Counted from the first letter of the stretch, positions 1 to 8,433 are shown. The stretch is DNA of 64,000 nt from Tildeniella nuda ZEHNDER 1965/U140 (GCA_019358895.1 JAHHIG010000008.1:62001-126000), one strand, 5' to 3'. Notes: a model not told the origin generated them from the sequence alone. Numbers and translations are program-made.

Positions 1-136
1 GCGTAAATCGCTGGTGCAATTGCTGGAGCAGCCAGACTTGGGCACGCTGCGAATTGATGTCAACCAGGCGATCGAAGAGATTGACGATTTGTTGGATGAG
101 TTCAAGCAAACGTTTCCTGGTTCACAGCCTGTCTAG
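1..136 (+). CDS. C-terminal end of an unidentified protein (partial)
   Basis: An open frame enters from the left edge (first full codon at position 2) and stops at 134-136. About 44 residues are visible. They are acidic and helical, with a stretch reading roughly QAIEEIDDLLDEFKQTF, and codon use fits the neighbours. The fragment is too short to assign a family. It is followed by 165 bases with no gene before the convergent response-regulator gene. Confidence 0.5.
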   Translation, partial: RKSLVQLLEQPDLGTLRIDVNQAIEEIDDLLDEFKQTFPGSQPV

Positions 137-301
137 ACAAGGTTCTGATGTGCTGGTGCGAAGCGGCTTCATAAGTGGGCGATCGCAGTCTTCCAGCAAT
201 TGATGGCGATCGTTTAGTGCAACAAGGCGGAAGTTCGGCAACTGTAGGGCAAGCATCTCGCCTGCCCTACGGAAGGGTAGCTAGATTTACGCCACACACT
301 A

Positions 302-700
302 CTAGCTGCTTTTTTCTCGCTGCCCAAGCTGTCTGACCATTGCAATCAAATCTGAAGTTGCCGTATCTTTTTTGCAAAAGGCATCAATTTTTGCTGTCTG
401 GATCATCACTTCAGTTTGGGGGTCATCTAATGACGAATAAGCAAGAATTTGAATCTGCGGATTGGTGCTTTTGATCTGAGTGGAAGCGCTTAACCCGTCC
501 ATAACAGGCATCTGGAGATCCAGAATAATCACATCTGGATGCTGCTGTTTCACCAGATCGATCGCTTCTTGCCCGTTGCTTGCTAAGCCAATCAGCTCGA
601 TGTCATCCTGGCTCCGCAGCGCAAGACTAAGGCTGAGTCGAGTCAGTTCGTGATCGTCGACGATCAAAACACGAATAGCGGAGCGTTCATAGGTCAACAT
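302..700 (-). CDS. Single-domain response regulator (CheY-like receiver)
   Basis: The 132 residues form one receiver domain. Acidic pocket residues are D15 and D16, the likely phosphoacceptor is D61 in the IILDLQMPVMDG segment, the switch Ser is in ILAYSS near residue 89, and the conserved Lys is at 110-111. There is no output domain, although the N-terminal part resembles NarL/LuxR-type regulators. It probably acts as a phospho-transfer or protein-binding switch in the cytoplasm. No histidine kinase lies nearby, so its partner is unknown. The next confident gene upstream on the same strand is the sigma factor at 1131-2132, about 430 bases away. Confidence 0.9.
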   Translation of the reverse strand: MLTYERSAIRVLIVDDHELTRLSLSLALRSQDDIELIGLASNGQEAIDLVKQQHPDVIILDLQMPVMDGLSASTQIKSTNPQIQILAYSSLDDPQTEVMIQTAKIDAFCKKDTATSDLIAMVRQLGQREKSS

Positions 701-751
701 CCTAACCCTACTGAGTTACTAAACAATGCGTTTATCACCTCGACTTTAGTA

Positions 752-982
752 TTAGCGAATACTAACCGCCTCTATCATCCGAGTTAGAACTTCGCTCACA
801 GAGTTGAATCGGGTACAAAAAATGATCTGAAGCGCCTTACATTCAGTCTTGTTACTACGTTTAGAGCCAGCAATTTCTAGGTGCAGACGTGTAGCGGTAA
901 TCGAGCAGCCGTGGGCAAAGCACATGAGATATGCGGTAAAGCTTTGATAGTAGCTTGACCAGCCGATGTCTTTTCGCACCAC
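752..982 (-). CDS. Doubtful small open frame (76 codons)
   Basis: This is the only sizeable open frame in the 430-base gap between the response regulator and the sigma factor. It would start at a GTG with no convincing ribosome-binding site and encodes a Cys-rich, low-hydrophobicity peptide that I do not recognise. It may be spurious or a decayed gene. Apart from it I see nothing in 701-1130. Confidence 0.2.
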   Translation of the reverse strand: MVRKDIGWSSYYQSFTAYLMCFAHGCSITATRLHLEIAGSKRSNKTECKALQIIFCTRFNSVSEVLTRMIEAVSIR

Positions 983-1130
983 AACACATGGCAGACTGTA
1001 CGGCGACCAAGAGGAGTCAGAGGGACTTCTGGCTCCTATTTGAGGGCTAGCATTGGTTGAATCGTGTGAATTAACTGAGTTGTGTAAAGGCTAAGTGCGG
1101 CGTTTGCGATCGCTGACCACGGTCACTCGA

Positions 1131-2132
1131 TCAACGAATCCAATCTTTGAGTAGCGCTTGGCGGCGCGGGTGCCTGAGTTTCCGCATGGCTTTTGCTTGA
1201 ATCTGACGCACCCGTTCTCGTGAAAGTTGATACAGCTCGCCGATTTCAGTCAGGGTGTAGTGCTGTCCGTCTTCTAGCCCAAACCGCAGTTTGATGATGT
1301 CGCGTTCCCGATCGCTGAGATGATCCAAGACTGAGTTGAGGCGATCGCACAGCAGCTTGTGATCTAAACAATCATTTGGCGCAACATTATCGGCATCTTC
1401 AATCAGTTGCATGAGTTCCGTATCTTCTTCACGCCCAACCCACGCGTGCAGCGAAAGGGTGCCCTGGCTCACATCCAGCACTTGCTCTAGCTTGTCTTCA
1501 TCGATTTCCAGCGCCGCTGCCAGTTCAGCTTTGGTCGGCTTGCGTCCGAGTGCCTGAGAGAGCGTTTGGCGAGCTTTGCGAACCTGGTTCAGTTTCTCGA
1601 CCATGTGGACGGGCAGGCGTACCGTGCGGGACTGAGAGGCGATCGCACGGGTGATACCCTGACGAATCCACCAGTAGGCGTAGGTCGAGAACTTATAGCC
1701 ACGTTCATAGTCAAACTTTTCGGCGGCACGCATGAGTCCCATCGCGCCTTCCTGAATCAAATCCAGAAACGGCACACCTCGGTTGAGGTATTTTTTGGCG
1801 ATCGAGACAACCAGGCGTAAATTCGCCCGCACTAATTTACGTTTTGCCTGTTCGCCGCGATCGCCACCCTTCACAATTTCTCGTGCCAGCTCAATTTCTT
1901 GTGCTTGGGTTAGCAGGGGGTAGCGTGCCATTTCGCGTAAAAATAGCCCGACTGAATCATCGGTTAGACCAAGACGTTCAGCTTTGGTTGGTTTGTACGG
2001 AACCTTCTCTAGAACGGCATCGTCCGGATCGATCTCTTCAATTTCGGTTAGATCGATCGCAAAATCAAGCTCGGCAACGACTGACTCAGCAGAATCAGTT
2101 TCAGTAGGATCAGGAGACAATTTAGCAGTCAT
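1131..2132 (-). CDS. RNA polymerase sigma factor, RpoD-like group 2 (SigB/SigC/SigD type)
   Basis: The 333-residue protein has the full sigma-70 layout without the long non-conserved region of the primary factor. Region 1.2 begins near [17 protein letters not shown]. Region 2 contains the core-binding and -10 recognition helices ([36 protein letters not shown]). Region 3 follows, and region 4 ends with the -35 HTH ([27 protein letters not shown]). The N-terminal 45 residues are acidic and variable. Size and sequence place it among the non-essential group 2 factors used in stress or carbon/nitrogen responses. I cannot choose between the cyanobacterial paralogues by eye. It is a single gene with a long AT-rich upstream region. 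Confidence 0.95.
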   Translation of the reverse strand: MTAKLSPDPTETDSAESVVAELDFAIDLTEIEEIDPDDAVLEKVPYKPTKAERLGLTDDSVGLFLREMARYPLLTQAQEIELAREIVKGGDRGEQAKRKLVRANLRLVVSIAKKYLNRGVPFLDLIQEGAMGLMRAAEKFDYERGYKFSTYAYWWIRQGITRAIASQSRTVRLPVHMVEKLNQVRKARQTLSQALGRKPTKAELAAALEIDEDKLEQVLDVSQGTLSLHAWVGREEDTELMQLIEDADNVAPNDCLDHKLLCDRLNSVLDHLSDRERDIIKLRFGLEDGQHYTLTEIGELYQLSRERVRQIQAKAMRKLRHPRRQALLKDWIR

Positions 2133-2583
2133 ACACGCTCAAATAAAACTCTCAGAATGGGATGTAAAATTGCCTCCAACTTTAACAAAGAATTTTGCAA
2201 ACGCTCACTTTTTTTGAAAAAACTTTTTAAATTTTTGTGTTGGGGCTAAAGCTACTAACAATGGACAATAGCAACTCCTTAAATTTTTTGTTCATTTTGT
2301 TGCTTGTCATGTACAATTCTTGATTCTATTCTTCTCGAATCAGCCCTCGACGATCAGCTTTTCTTATGGACTCAACGCTTTCTTCAGCAATTCGCTGATC
2401 AACAATTCGGGCAACCCTTGAAGTGAGCTGAAAAGCAAAATGCCGCCACGGCTCTAAGCAGTGGCTTAGACTCTAGCCTCGACTGACTGCTGATCATCTA
2501 GATTTCAGCGGTTAGTTATCTATGCACTTCTCTTGGTGCTCAGCAAAAATTTGCTCTTTGATCGCAGTCGCGTAAAATTTTTG
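2133..2583. other. Intergenic region between divergent sigma-factor and VanZ-like genes
   Basis: About 450 bases without a gene. The half next to the sigma gene is AT-rich (for example the A/T tracts around 2210-2240) and must hold both divergent promoters, but I cannot place -35/-10 boxes with confidence. No clear structured RNA is visible. Confidence 0.4.
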
Positions 2584-3132
2584 ATGCCGCTTTTGCACAT
2601 TCGACATTCCTGGTTTTTGAACTATCGCCTTGTGCTGTTAGTCAGCATGAGCCTCATTGTGTCGATCGGTTACGCCATTCGCTTTGCTCAAGCGCCAACA
2701 TTTGTCTGGCTAAATGATGCGATCGGCAGCATTGCTTACGAAATCTTCTGGATTTTGTTCGCTGCTTTTCTTTCGCCGCGCACTTCTTTACGCGCGATCG
2801 CTATTGGCGTTTGTCTTGCCACTTGCGGTTTAGAGTGGCTCCAGCTCTGGCATCCACCGTTTTTGGAAGCAGCTCGCGCCACTCTAGCAGGACGGCTCGT
2901 TTTAGGCAATACCTTTAGCTGGCTGGATTTTCCGCCTTATGTCATGGGCAGTTGGCTGGGCTGGCTGTGGGCGCGATCGACGCGAAGGTTAGCAAGGAAG
3001 GGTGGGGAGTGGGGAGTGGGGAGTGGGGAGTGGGGAGTGGGGAGTGGGGAGTGGGGAGTGGGGAGTGGGGAGTGGGGAGTGGGGAGTGGGGAGTGGGGAG
3101 TGGGGAGCAGGGGAAGAAGTTTTGAGTTTTGA
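2584..3132 (+). CDS. VanZ-like/DUF2809-type small membrane protein with repeat-encoded tail
   Basis: I start the protein at the ATG at 2584, just before a membrane segment, rather than at a GTG 17 codons upstream. It has about four hydrophobic segments and the layout of VanZ/DUF2809 proteins (conserved E in GLEWLQLW, and GNTFSWLDFPPYVMGSWLGW near the end). The family's function is poorly known. The natural domain seems to end near ARSTRRLARK. The last 35-40 residues are a GEWGVGS heptapeptide repeated five times, encoded by 15 copies of a 7-bp DNA repeat. The original stop codon was therefore probably lost when the repeat arose. Membrane location is inferred from hydrophobicity. Confidence 0.7.
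   Translation: MPLLHIRHSWFLNYRLVLLVSMSLIVSIGYAIRFAQAPTFVWLNDAIGSIAYEIFWILFAAFLSPRTSLRAIAIGVCLATCGLEWLQLWHPPFLEAARATLAGRLVLGNTFSWLDFPPYVMGSWLGWLWARSTRRLARKGGEWGVGSGEWGVGSGEWGVGSGEWGVGSGEWGVGSRGRSFEF
3003..3107. repeat. 7-bp tandem array (TGGGGAG x15) inside a gene end
   Basis: Fifteen uninterrupted copies of TGGGGAG. Because 7 is not a multiple of 3, three units make one 21-base coding period, which gives the repeated heptapeptide at the end of the VanZ-like protein. It resembles the short tandemly repeated repetitive (STRR) heptanucleotides known from filamentous cyanobacteria. Confidence 0.95.
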
Positions 3133-3156
3133 ATTATTCTTGCCTTCTGCCTTCTA

Positions 3157-3195
3157 CTTTTAGCCTTTAGCCTTTAGCCTTTAGCCTTTAGCCTT
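3157..3195. repeat. 7-bp tandem array (TTTAGCC, about five copies)
   Basis: A second heptanucleotide array lies 50 bp after the first, followed by C/T-rich sequence with TTCTGCC-type units. The same TTTAGCC unit returns inside hemW (around 14230) and near 41960. Confidence 0.9.
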
Positions 3196-3326
3196 CTGCC
3201 CTCTGCCTTTTCCCCTCCCCCTCTGCTCAAACTGCCTTAGACTGTGGGGTGTAAGCTTGTGGACTGTAAATTCAAACTTCAGCCGCAAAGTTACAATCTT
3301 AAATTCTGGATGTTGGAGCAGCATTT

Positions 3327-4436
3327 ATGGACGTGAGAGCCGCCGTTGCGCTAGAAGCAGGCAAACCGCTAAGCATTGAAACAGTGCAGCTTGAGGGACC
3401 TAAAGATGGCGAAGTGCTGGTCGAAATTAAAGCTACAGGCGTTTGCCACACCGATGCCTATACATTGTCGGGGAATGACCCTGAAGGGCTGTTTCCTGCC
3501 ATCCTGGGGCACGAGGGCGCTGGCATAGTCGTGGAAGTCGGTGCTGGTGTCAAGTCTCTCAAACCAGGCGATCACGTCATTCCTCTGTACACGCCGGAAT
3601 GTCGCAACTGTGAGTATTGTCTGAGCCAAAAGACCAATCTTTGTCAGGCGATCCGCTCCACTCAAGGACGTGGCGTCATGCCCGATGGTAGTAGTCGGTT
3701 TTCGATCGATGGCAAACCCCTCTATCACTACATGGGCACTTCTACTTTTGCCAACTACACCGTGCTACCCGAGATTGCACTCGCCAAAATTCGGGAGGAT
3801 GCTCCGTTTGAAAAAGTCTGCTATATCGGCTGTGGCGTGACAACAGGCGTTGGTGCCGTCATCAACACTGCCAAAGTTGAATACGGCGCAAATGTCGTTG
3901 TCTTTGGTCTGGGCGGCATTGGGCTAAACGTGATTCAGGGTGCCCGCATGGTGGGAGCTAACATGATTGTGGGCATAGACCTCAACCCCAAAAAGAAGGC
4001 ACTAGCAGAAAAGTTGGGCATGACTCACTTTGTGAATCCCAGCGAAATTGAAGGTGATCTGGTGGCGCATTTAGTTGAACTGACAAAGGGGGGGGCTGAC
4101 TACAGCTTTGAATGCATTGGCAATGTTAACGTCATGCGGCAAGCACTGGAATGCTGCCACAAAGGTTGGGGCGTGAGCGTGATTATCGGTGTGGCAAGTG
4201 CCGGACAAGAGATCAGTACGCGACCCTTTCAACTAGTGACAGGACGTGTCTGGAAGGGCAGCGCCTTTGGGGGTGCGAGAGGTCGCACAGACGTACCCAA
4301 AATTGTGGATTGGTATATGGAAGGCAAGATCAATATTGATGACCTCGTTACCAATGTGATGCCGATCGATCGCATTAATGAAGCCTTCGATCTGATGCAC
4401 AACGGTGAGGGCATTCGGACTGTCATCACGTTTTAG
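3327..4436 (+). CDS. frmA: S-(hydroxymethyl)glutathione dehydrogenase / class III alcohol dehydrogenase
   Basis: This cytoplasmic zinc enzyme oxidises S-hydroxymethylglutathione, formed from formaldehyde and glutathione, with NAD+. It can also reduce S-nitrosoglutathione. The 369 residues match the class III length. Catalytic zinc ligands are visible at C40 and H62 and later at the [10 protein letters not shown] segment. The structural zinc site is C92, C95, C98 and C106, and the NAD-binding glycine motif is GLGGIGL near 195. No esterase (frmB) or regulator (frmR) is adjacent. The downstream Uma2 gene starts 13 bp after the stop. Confidence 0.95.
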   Translation: MDVRAAVALEAGKPLSIETVQLEGPKDGEVLVEIKATGVCHTDAYTLSGNDPEGLFPAILGHEGAGIVVEVGAGVKSLKPGDHVIPLYTPECRNCEYCLSQKTNLCQAIRSTQGRGVMPDGSSRFSIDGKPLYHYMGTSTFANYTVLPEIALAKIREDAPFEKVCYIGCGVTTGVGAVINTAKVEYGANVVVFGLGGIGLNVIQGARMVGANMIVGIDLNPKKKALAEKLGMTHFVNPSEIEGDLVAHLVELTKGGADYSFECIGNVNVMRQALECCHKGWGVSVIIGVASAGQEISTRPFQLVTGRVWKGSAFGGARGRTDVPKIVDWYMEGKINIDDLVTNVMPIDRINEAFDLMHNGEGIRTVITF

Positions 4437-4449
4437 CAGGTCAGGAAGC

Positions 4450-5010
4450 ATGACGATCGCAGCACCTAAAACCACGTTGCAGGCATTCTTGCAACTGCCT
4501 TACATCGAAGAGTCGCCCGCGTGGGAATACATCAATGGGGAAGGAGTGCAGAAGCCAATGGGCGGTGGTAAACACAGCACGTTGCAGAAAGGATTGGTGG
4601 CTGCGATCGACCAGGCAGACACTCGTTATGAAGCTTTTCCAGAGCTACGCTGCACGTTTGGCAACCGTTCTGTCGTTCCGGATGTAGTAGTGCTTGCGAA
4701 CAATCAACTTCCGTTAGATGAAAGTGGCGATATTATCAGCGCTGGCATTGAGTTTGCACCAGCTTGGGTCATTGAAATTCTTTCTCCGGCTCAAAGCCAA
4801 ACCAAAGTCACGGGCAACATTCTGCACTGTTTACGGCATGGGAGTCGGTTAGGATGGCTGCTTGATCCCAATGAGCGATCGATATTGGTCTATCAGCCCG
4901 ATCGCCTGCCGGATCTACTCTTTGGGGCAGATCAACTGCCCACACTAGATGAAATCGCCTTGCAATTGTCCGTTGAAACGGTCTATGGCTGGCTGCGACG
5001 AACGAGCTAG
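4450..5010 (+). CDS. Uma2 family endonuclease-like protein (DUF820)
   Basis: I start at the ATG at 4450, preceded by an AGGAAG ribosome-binding site. A longer frame would overlap frmA. The 186 residues show the Uma2/DUF820 restriction-like fold: WEYINGE near the N-terminus, the VPDVVVL aspartate and the WVIEILSP strand carrying the acidic metal-site residue. The family is greatly expanded in cyanobacteria and its role is unsettled. The gene follows frmA closely, may be co-transcribed with it, and overlaps the convergent gene at 5007-5936 by 4 bp. Confidence 0.9.
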   Translation: MTIAAPKTTLQAFLQLPYIEESPAWEYINGEGVQKPMGGGKHSTLQKGLVAAIDQADTRYEAFPELRCTFGNRSVVPDVVVLANNQLPLDESGDIISAGIEFAPAWVIEILSPAQSQTKVTGNILHCLRHGSRLGWLLDPNERSILVYQPDRLPDLLFGADQLPTLDEIALQLSVETVYGWLRRTS

Positions 5011-5936
5011 ATTCTACCTTTACGTCGTCTTGGCACAGGGGATACATCTAGAGGCGATGGCTGCTGGCGGGGACGCGTTGATGCCACGCTGGTTTCTCGA
5101 TCGAGAGTTGACTTGACAGCGGCTTTAGGGCGACCTCTGGTTGGCTTCGGCGGCACGATCGATGGCTCTGTAGGGGCTTCTGCGATCGATGGCTCTGCGG
5201 CAATAGAAGGCTCTACAGTCCCGTTGTTTGTGGTCTCTGTCGCTTGATCTGCAACAGCAGGTAGAGTGGCTACTGGACTAGCTTTTTTTTTTGCTGTCGC
5301 GTTGCCTGTTTTTGCTTTGCGTCTGGCAGCCGACAGATAGTTTCGAAGCGTAGAGGCGCTGATCTTGGCACCGTTGCTGGTCAACAGGGCAGCGAGATCA
5401 TCCATTGTTTTGCCTTCTTTGAGTAGCACAGTGAGTTGCTCATGCTGCTGCTCAATCACTTCTCGTGACGTGAGTTTTGCCATTGCTGGCTCAGACAGGC
5501 TTTGCACAAGTGTTTCCACTGCCTTGCTTGGCGTTGTTTCTGATGGCTTTTCTGGCGGCTTGGCTTTCGTTTGTTTGGCTTTGCTTGTGGATGGTTCTGA
5601 TGGCGCTCGTTCGCTCGTCTTTTCACCTGGTGGCTCAACCAGTGTTTCAACCGCACTGTCACTGCTCTCGATCGCTGTAGTCGGAATCGTCGTAGCTTCA
5701 ATGGAGGGCGATAGGATGCCTCTTACAGCCTCTATTTCCTGTTTGCGCCACTCGTCAAAGGAGGGCAAGCCTGCAATCTGCAACTGGCGAATTTGCTCTC
5801 GCAAGACTTCATCAGAATTACGTAACGTGGCTTCGCAGACAAACTTGAGGTATTGATACTCAATTTCTGCCAAAGCGACTTCGACATCGACGGTCTGAAA
5901 GGAAATTTTTCTGAATGCAGTGAAATCTTGAACCAC
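5007..5936 (-). CDS. Disordered basic protein with a small HTH-like module, function unknown
   Basis: The 309-residue protein has an N-terminal helical part (about 1-75). A long Ser/Thr/Pro/Lys/Glu-rich linker follows. A compact helical module near residues 165-205 contains LTVLLKEGKTMDDLAALLTS and then STLRNYLSAARRKAK. The tail is basic with an AT-hook-like RGRPK. The compact module looks like the small DNA-binding helices seen in mobilisation and plasmid-associated proteins. That reading is inference from pattern only. It is a single gene on its strand, ending head-on against the Uma2 gene. Confidence 0.65.
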   Translation of the reverse strand: MVQDFTAFRKISFQTVDVEVALAEIEYQYLKFVCEATLRNSDEVLREQIRQLQIAGLPSFDEWRKQEIEAVRGILSPSIEATTIPTTAIESSDSAVETLVEPPGEKTSERAPSEPSTSKAKQTKAKPPEKPSETTPSKAVETLVQSLSEPAMAKLTSREVIEQQHEQLTVLLKEGKTMDDLAALLTSNGAKISASTLRNYLSAARRKAKTGNATAKKKASPVATLPAVADQATETTNNGTVEPSIAAEPSIAEAPTEPSIVPPKPTRGRPKAAVKSTLDRETSVASTRPRQQPSPLDVSPVPRRRKGRI

Positions 5937-6229
5937 GACTGTCTCCTTGACACATTAAGAGGATGGATTGAATAGCGAAATAATTTTAGGCGCTAGGTTT
6001 GCATAACGTCTCATCTCTACTGCCGTTATACTGCCTGCTGCGCTGGGTGGAAGCAAAAATTTTAACTGATTGAACGATCGCCGCCACATTATTTGCTCAA
6101 TTTGCCCAGTTTTGGTCGGTTTACTTCAATCATTGACCAAGTAAAAACGCTGATGAAGTCCGACCGTTGCGTTTGCTAGACTCCGCATAGTGATCTGCGA
6201 TCGCACCTCAACCCGCTTCAATCCTCATC

Positions 6230-6838
6230 ATGCAAATTTCACCTGCTCTACTTTTACTCCCAGTTTTGGTGCTATCAGGAGCGTGTACATCAACCGTGCC
6301 GTCTGCGATCGCCAACGACGATCGTCCTGCTTCGCCTCAACCCGCGATCGCCTCACCTGTTGCTGCACCACTCACGATCAAATCACTGGCAGGAAGGTAC
6401 AAAGCTATTATTGATGAGCAAGAACTGAAAAAGTTCTCAAGAAGCATAGTGCAAAAGCTAAGCAATAGAAATATGCGTTTGGAAACGATTGAGTCCGAGC
6501 TCCGTAAAGCTTCTGACCAGTTGACAATAACAATCAATGCCTCTGGCACGTTTGAAACTCGTAATTATGAGAATCAGCGTGGCAGAATCAGAGCTGGTGG
6601 CACGTTTGAAACTTGTAGAGATGGCAACCAACGTGGCAAAGCTAGACTCGATGGCAACAAGCTTATTCTCACTGCCGATTCAGCCAAACTGGTTGATGGT
6701 ACAAACGGTTCAACCAACATTTCTAGATGTAGTAAGTGCTGTACGTTCATACTTAATGTCTCAGCCGATAGGAAAATGCTATTGGTGGATGCTACCCAAA
6801 ATTCTTGCAAAATTCTGCGTGGTTATGTGAAGCAGTAA
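6230..6838 (+). CDS. Putative lipoprotein, copy 1 of a tandem family of three
   Basis: The N-terminus is a lipoprotein signal: a hydrophobic run ending VLSGAC, so the mature protein would begin at Cys19. After a Pro-rich linker (PASPQPAIASPV) comes the conserved AGRYKA motif, a charged helical part, and a C-terminal half with GTFET, DGNKLILTAD and a CSKCC cysteine cluster, ending LRGYVKQ. Residues about 106-141 contain an 18-residue tandem duplication (bases 6545-6598 and 6599-6652) absent from the other copies. The family is not recognised. It is probably an outer-face membrane lipoprotein. Confidence 0.85.
   Translation: MQISPALLLLPVLVLSGACTSTVPSAIANDDRPASPQPAIASPVAAPLTIKSLAGRYKAIIDEQELKKFSRSIVQKLSNRNMRLETIESELRKASDQLTITINASGTFETRNYENQRGRIRAGGTFETCRDGNQRGKARLDGNKLILTADSAKLVDGTNGSTNISRCSKCCTFILNVSADRKMLLVDATQNSCKILRGYVKQ
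6545..6652 (+). repeat. 54-bp in-frame duplication inside lipoprotein copy 1
   Basis: Two adjacent 54-base units, each beginning GGCACGTTTGAAACT, encode diverged 18-residue copies (GTFETRNYEN... and GTFETCRDGN...). Copies 2 and 3 of the gene family have only one unit. Confidence 0.8.
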
Positions 6839-6854
6839 CGAATCTGTATGCAAC

Positions 6855-6920
6855 AGATCCCCGACTTCTATGGCAAGGGGATGCCGATCGCTTTGAGTTT
6901 TCATCAGAAGTCGGGGATCT
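6855..6920. repeat. 66-bp palindromic element, copy 1
   Basis: Perfect 15-bp terminal inverted repeats: AGATCCCCGACTTCT on the left and its complement on the right. A diverged extra right end lies at 6951-6964. The same 66-bp element occurs at 8232-8297 and 8312-8377, so it brackets the lipoprotein genes. Confidence 0.9.
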
Positions 6921-6982
6921 AAGACTTGCCGATCGCGCCGAGCTTGCACCAGAAGTCGAGATCTAAACCTTGCCGCACAACT

Positions 6983-7020
6983 GTTACGAAAAGGATACAG
7001 GTTGGCAAGTTGTCACTATT
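6983..7020 (+). repeat. 38-bp leader repeat, copy A
   Basis: The segment beginning GTTACGAAAAGGATACAGG lies 30 bp upstream of lipoprotein copy 2. It recurs at 7609-7646 upstream of copy 3 and at 8396-8433, where no gene follows. It is part of the duplicated unit and may carry the promoter or leader of the genes. Confidence 0.85.
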
Positions 7021-7049
7021 TTGATCAAAAAGCTCTCTGCACAGTCATT

Positions 7050-7601
7050 ATGCGAATCTCACCTGTCCTACTGCTTCTACCAGTCTTGGCGCTATCGGGA
7101 GCGTGTACGCAAACGGTACCCTCTGCGATCGCCAACGACGATCGCCCCGCTTCTCCACAACCCGCGATCGTCTCGCCTGTTCCCGCACCACTCACGATCG
7201 AGTCACTGGCAGGGATATATAAAGGTGTCACTGATAAGCAAGACTTAGCTGCCCAACAGAGAGAAATTAAAAAACTGGGCATGAATGTGCCACCCGAATT
7301 GCTTGAGACGATGAGCCGTCAAATGGCTGATCAGATGAAACTAACAATCAATGCTGATGGCACGTTTGAATCTTCGTTCGCCACTAATAAACAGCGTGGC
7401 AAAGTCAAAATTAATGGTAATAAGCTTACTTTTACTAACGACCTAATCGAACCTATCAATGGTGCACATGGCTCAACCACAGCTCCCAACTGTGCCGAGT
7501 GCTGCACGTTCACTCTAAATGCCTCAGCCGATAGGAAAACATTATTGCGTGATGATCCTGCAAATCCCTCAAAACCTACTCCTACTTACGTGAAGCAGTA
7601 A
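7050..7601 (+). CDS. Putative lipoprotein, copy 2 of a tandem family
   Basis: I start at the ATG at 7050 because the signal peptide (MRISPVLLLLPVLALSGAC) begins there and copies 1 and 3 align to it. A longer frame opens at 7002. The 183 residues keep the lipobox Cys, the PASPQPAI linker, the ESLAGIYKG motif and a CAECC cluster before the conserved FTLNASADRKTLL segment. The N-terminal 50 residues are nearly identical to copy 1, while the central helix differs. The role is unknown. Confidence 0.85.
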   Translation: MRISPVLLLLPVLALSGACTQTVPSAIANDDRPASPQPAIVSPVPAPLTIESLAGIYKGVTDKQDLAAQQREIKKLGMNVPPELLETMSRQMADQMKLTINADGTFESSFATNKQRGKVKINGNKLTFTNDLIEPINGAHGSTTAPNCAECCTFTLNASADRKTLLRDDPANPSKPTPTYVKQ

Positions 7602-7608
7602 CGCAACT

Positions 7609-7646
7609 TTTACGAAAAGGATACAGGTTGGCAAGTCGTCACTATC
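7609..7646 (+). repeat. 38-bp leader repeat, copy B
   Basis: Nearly identical to 6983-7020, with a few substitutions. It sits 32 bp upstream of lipoprotein copy 3. Confidence 0.85.
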
Positions 7647-7678
7647 TTTATAAGCAAAAAGCTCTCTGCACAGTCATT

Positions 7679-8215
7679 ATGCGAATCTCACCTGTCCTAC
7701 TGCTTCTACCAGTTCTGGTCTTAACGGGATTGGCTGCGATCGTCGTTGGCGATCGTCCTGCTTCTCCTCAACCCGCGATCGCCTCACCTGTCCCTGTAAC
7801 ACTCACAATCGAGTCACTGGCAGGAACGTATAAAGGTGTAGTTGATGAGCAAGAACTGGCAAAGTTGTTGAGAGAGACGAGAAGGCAAAACTCAAGCTCG
7901 GATGAGGCGACTTTGAAAGAGGTTTTGAGTTGGGTTGAGAGCGATATTCGTCAGAAATTTGACCAAGCGCAAATCACAATTAATGCTGATGGCACGTTTG
8001 AGTCTCAATTCACACTTGAGGGCTACGGTGGCAAGGTCAAAATCAACGGTAACAAACTCATCTTCACTGCTGATCCAGCCAAGTCTACCGAAGGTACAGG
8101 CAGCGCAACTAAAGTTCGTCAGTTCACTTTTGTTGTTTCAGCCGATGGAAAAACACTACTGTATGACCAGCCCAAATATCCCTCTAAACTTCTGCGTGGG
8201 TATGTGAAGCAGTAA
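7679..8215 (+). CDS. Lipoprotein-family copy 3, lacking all mature cysteines
   Basis: Starting at the ATG at 7679, the 178-residue product shares the signal region MRISPVLLLLPVLVL with its neighbours. The lipobox Cys and the following residues have been replaced by a short TGLAAIVVGD segment. The CxxCC cluster found near the C-terminus of copies 1 and 2 is also missing (SATKVRQFTF instead). Nothing else is broken, and the frame ends in the family's LRGYVKQ. The product may be secreted or anchored by an uncleaved signal rather than lipidated. This copy may be evolving a new role or drifting. Confidence 0.8.
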   Translation: MRISPVLLLLPVLVLTGLAAIVVGDRPASPQPAIASPVPVTLTIESLAGTYKGVVDEQELAKLLRETRRQNSSSDEATLKEVLSWVESDIRQKFDQAQITINADGTFESQFTLEGYGGKVKINGNKLIFTADPAKSTEGTGSATKVRQFTFVVSADGKTLLYDQPKYPSKLLRGYVKQ

Positions 8216-8231
8216 CGTATCTGTACGCAAC

Positions 8232-8297
8232 AGATCCCCGACTTCTATGACAAGGGTATGCTGATTGTGCCCAGCTTCCATCAGAAGTCGGGGATCT
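8232..8297. repeat. 66-bp palindromic element, copy 2
   Basis: Same 15-bp termini as the element at 6855-6920, with a partly different centre. It lies 17 bp after the stop of lipoprotein copy 3. Confidence 0.9.
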
Positions 8298-8311
8298 AAA
8301 CCTTACGCACC

Positions 8312-8377
8312 AGATCCCCGACTTCTATGGCGAGGGTATGTCGATCGCGCCTAGATTCCATCAGAAGTCGGGGATCT
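8312..8377. repeat. 66-bp palindromic element, copy 3
   Basis: Separated from copy 2 by only 14 bp. Transcripts reading through could form two successive long hairpins, which may also stop or protect mRNA of the preceding genes. Confidence 0.9.
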
Positions 8378-8395
8378 AAGACTTGCCGCGCAACT

Positions 8396-8433
8396 GTTAC
8401 GAAAAGGATACAGGTTGGCAAGTTGTCACTATT
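8396..8433 (+). repeat. 38-bp leader repeat, orphan copy C
   Basis: Matches the leaders at 6983 and 7609, but no lipoprotein gene follows. It looks like the remnant of a fourth unit whose coding part has been lost. Confidence 0.8.

Noticed and set aside
1566-2107. Plus-strand frames opposite the sigma factor
   Set aside because: They are shadows of a well-conserved sigma-70 gene.
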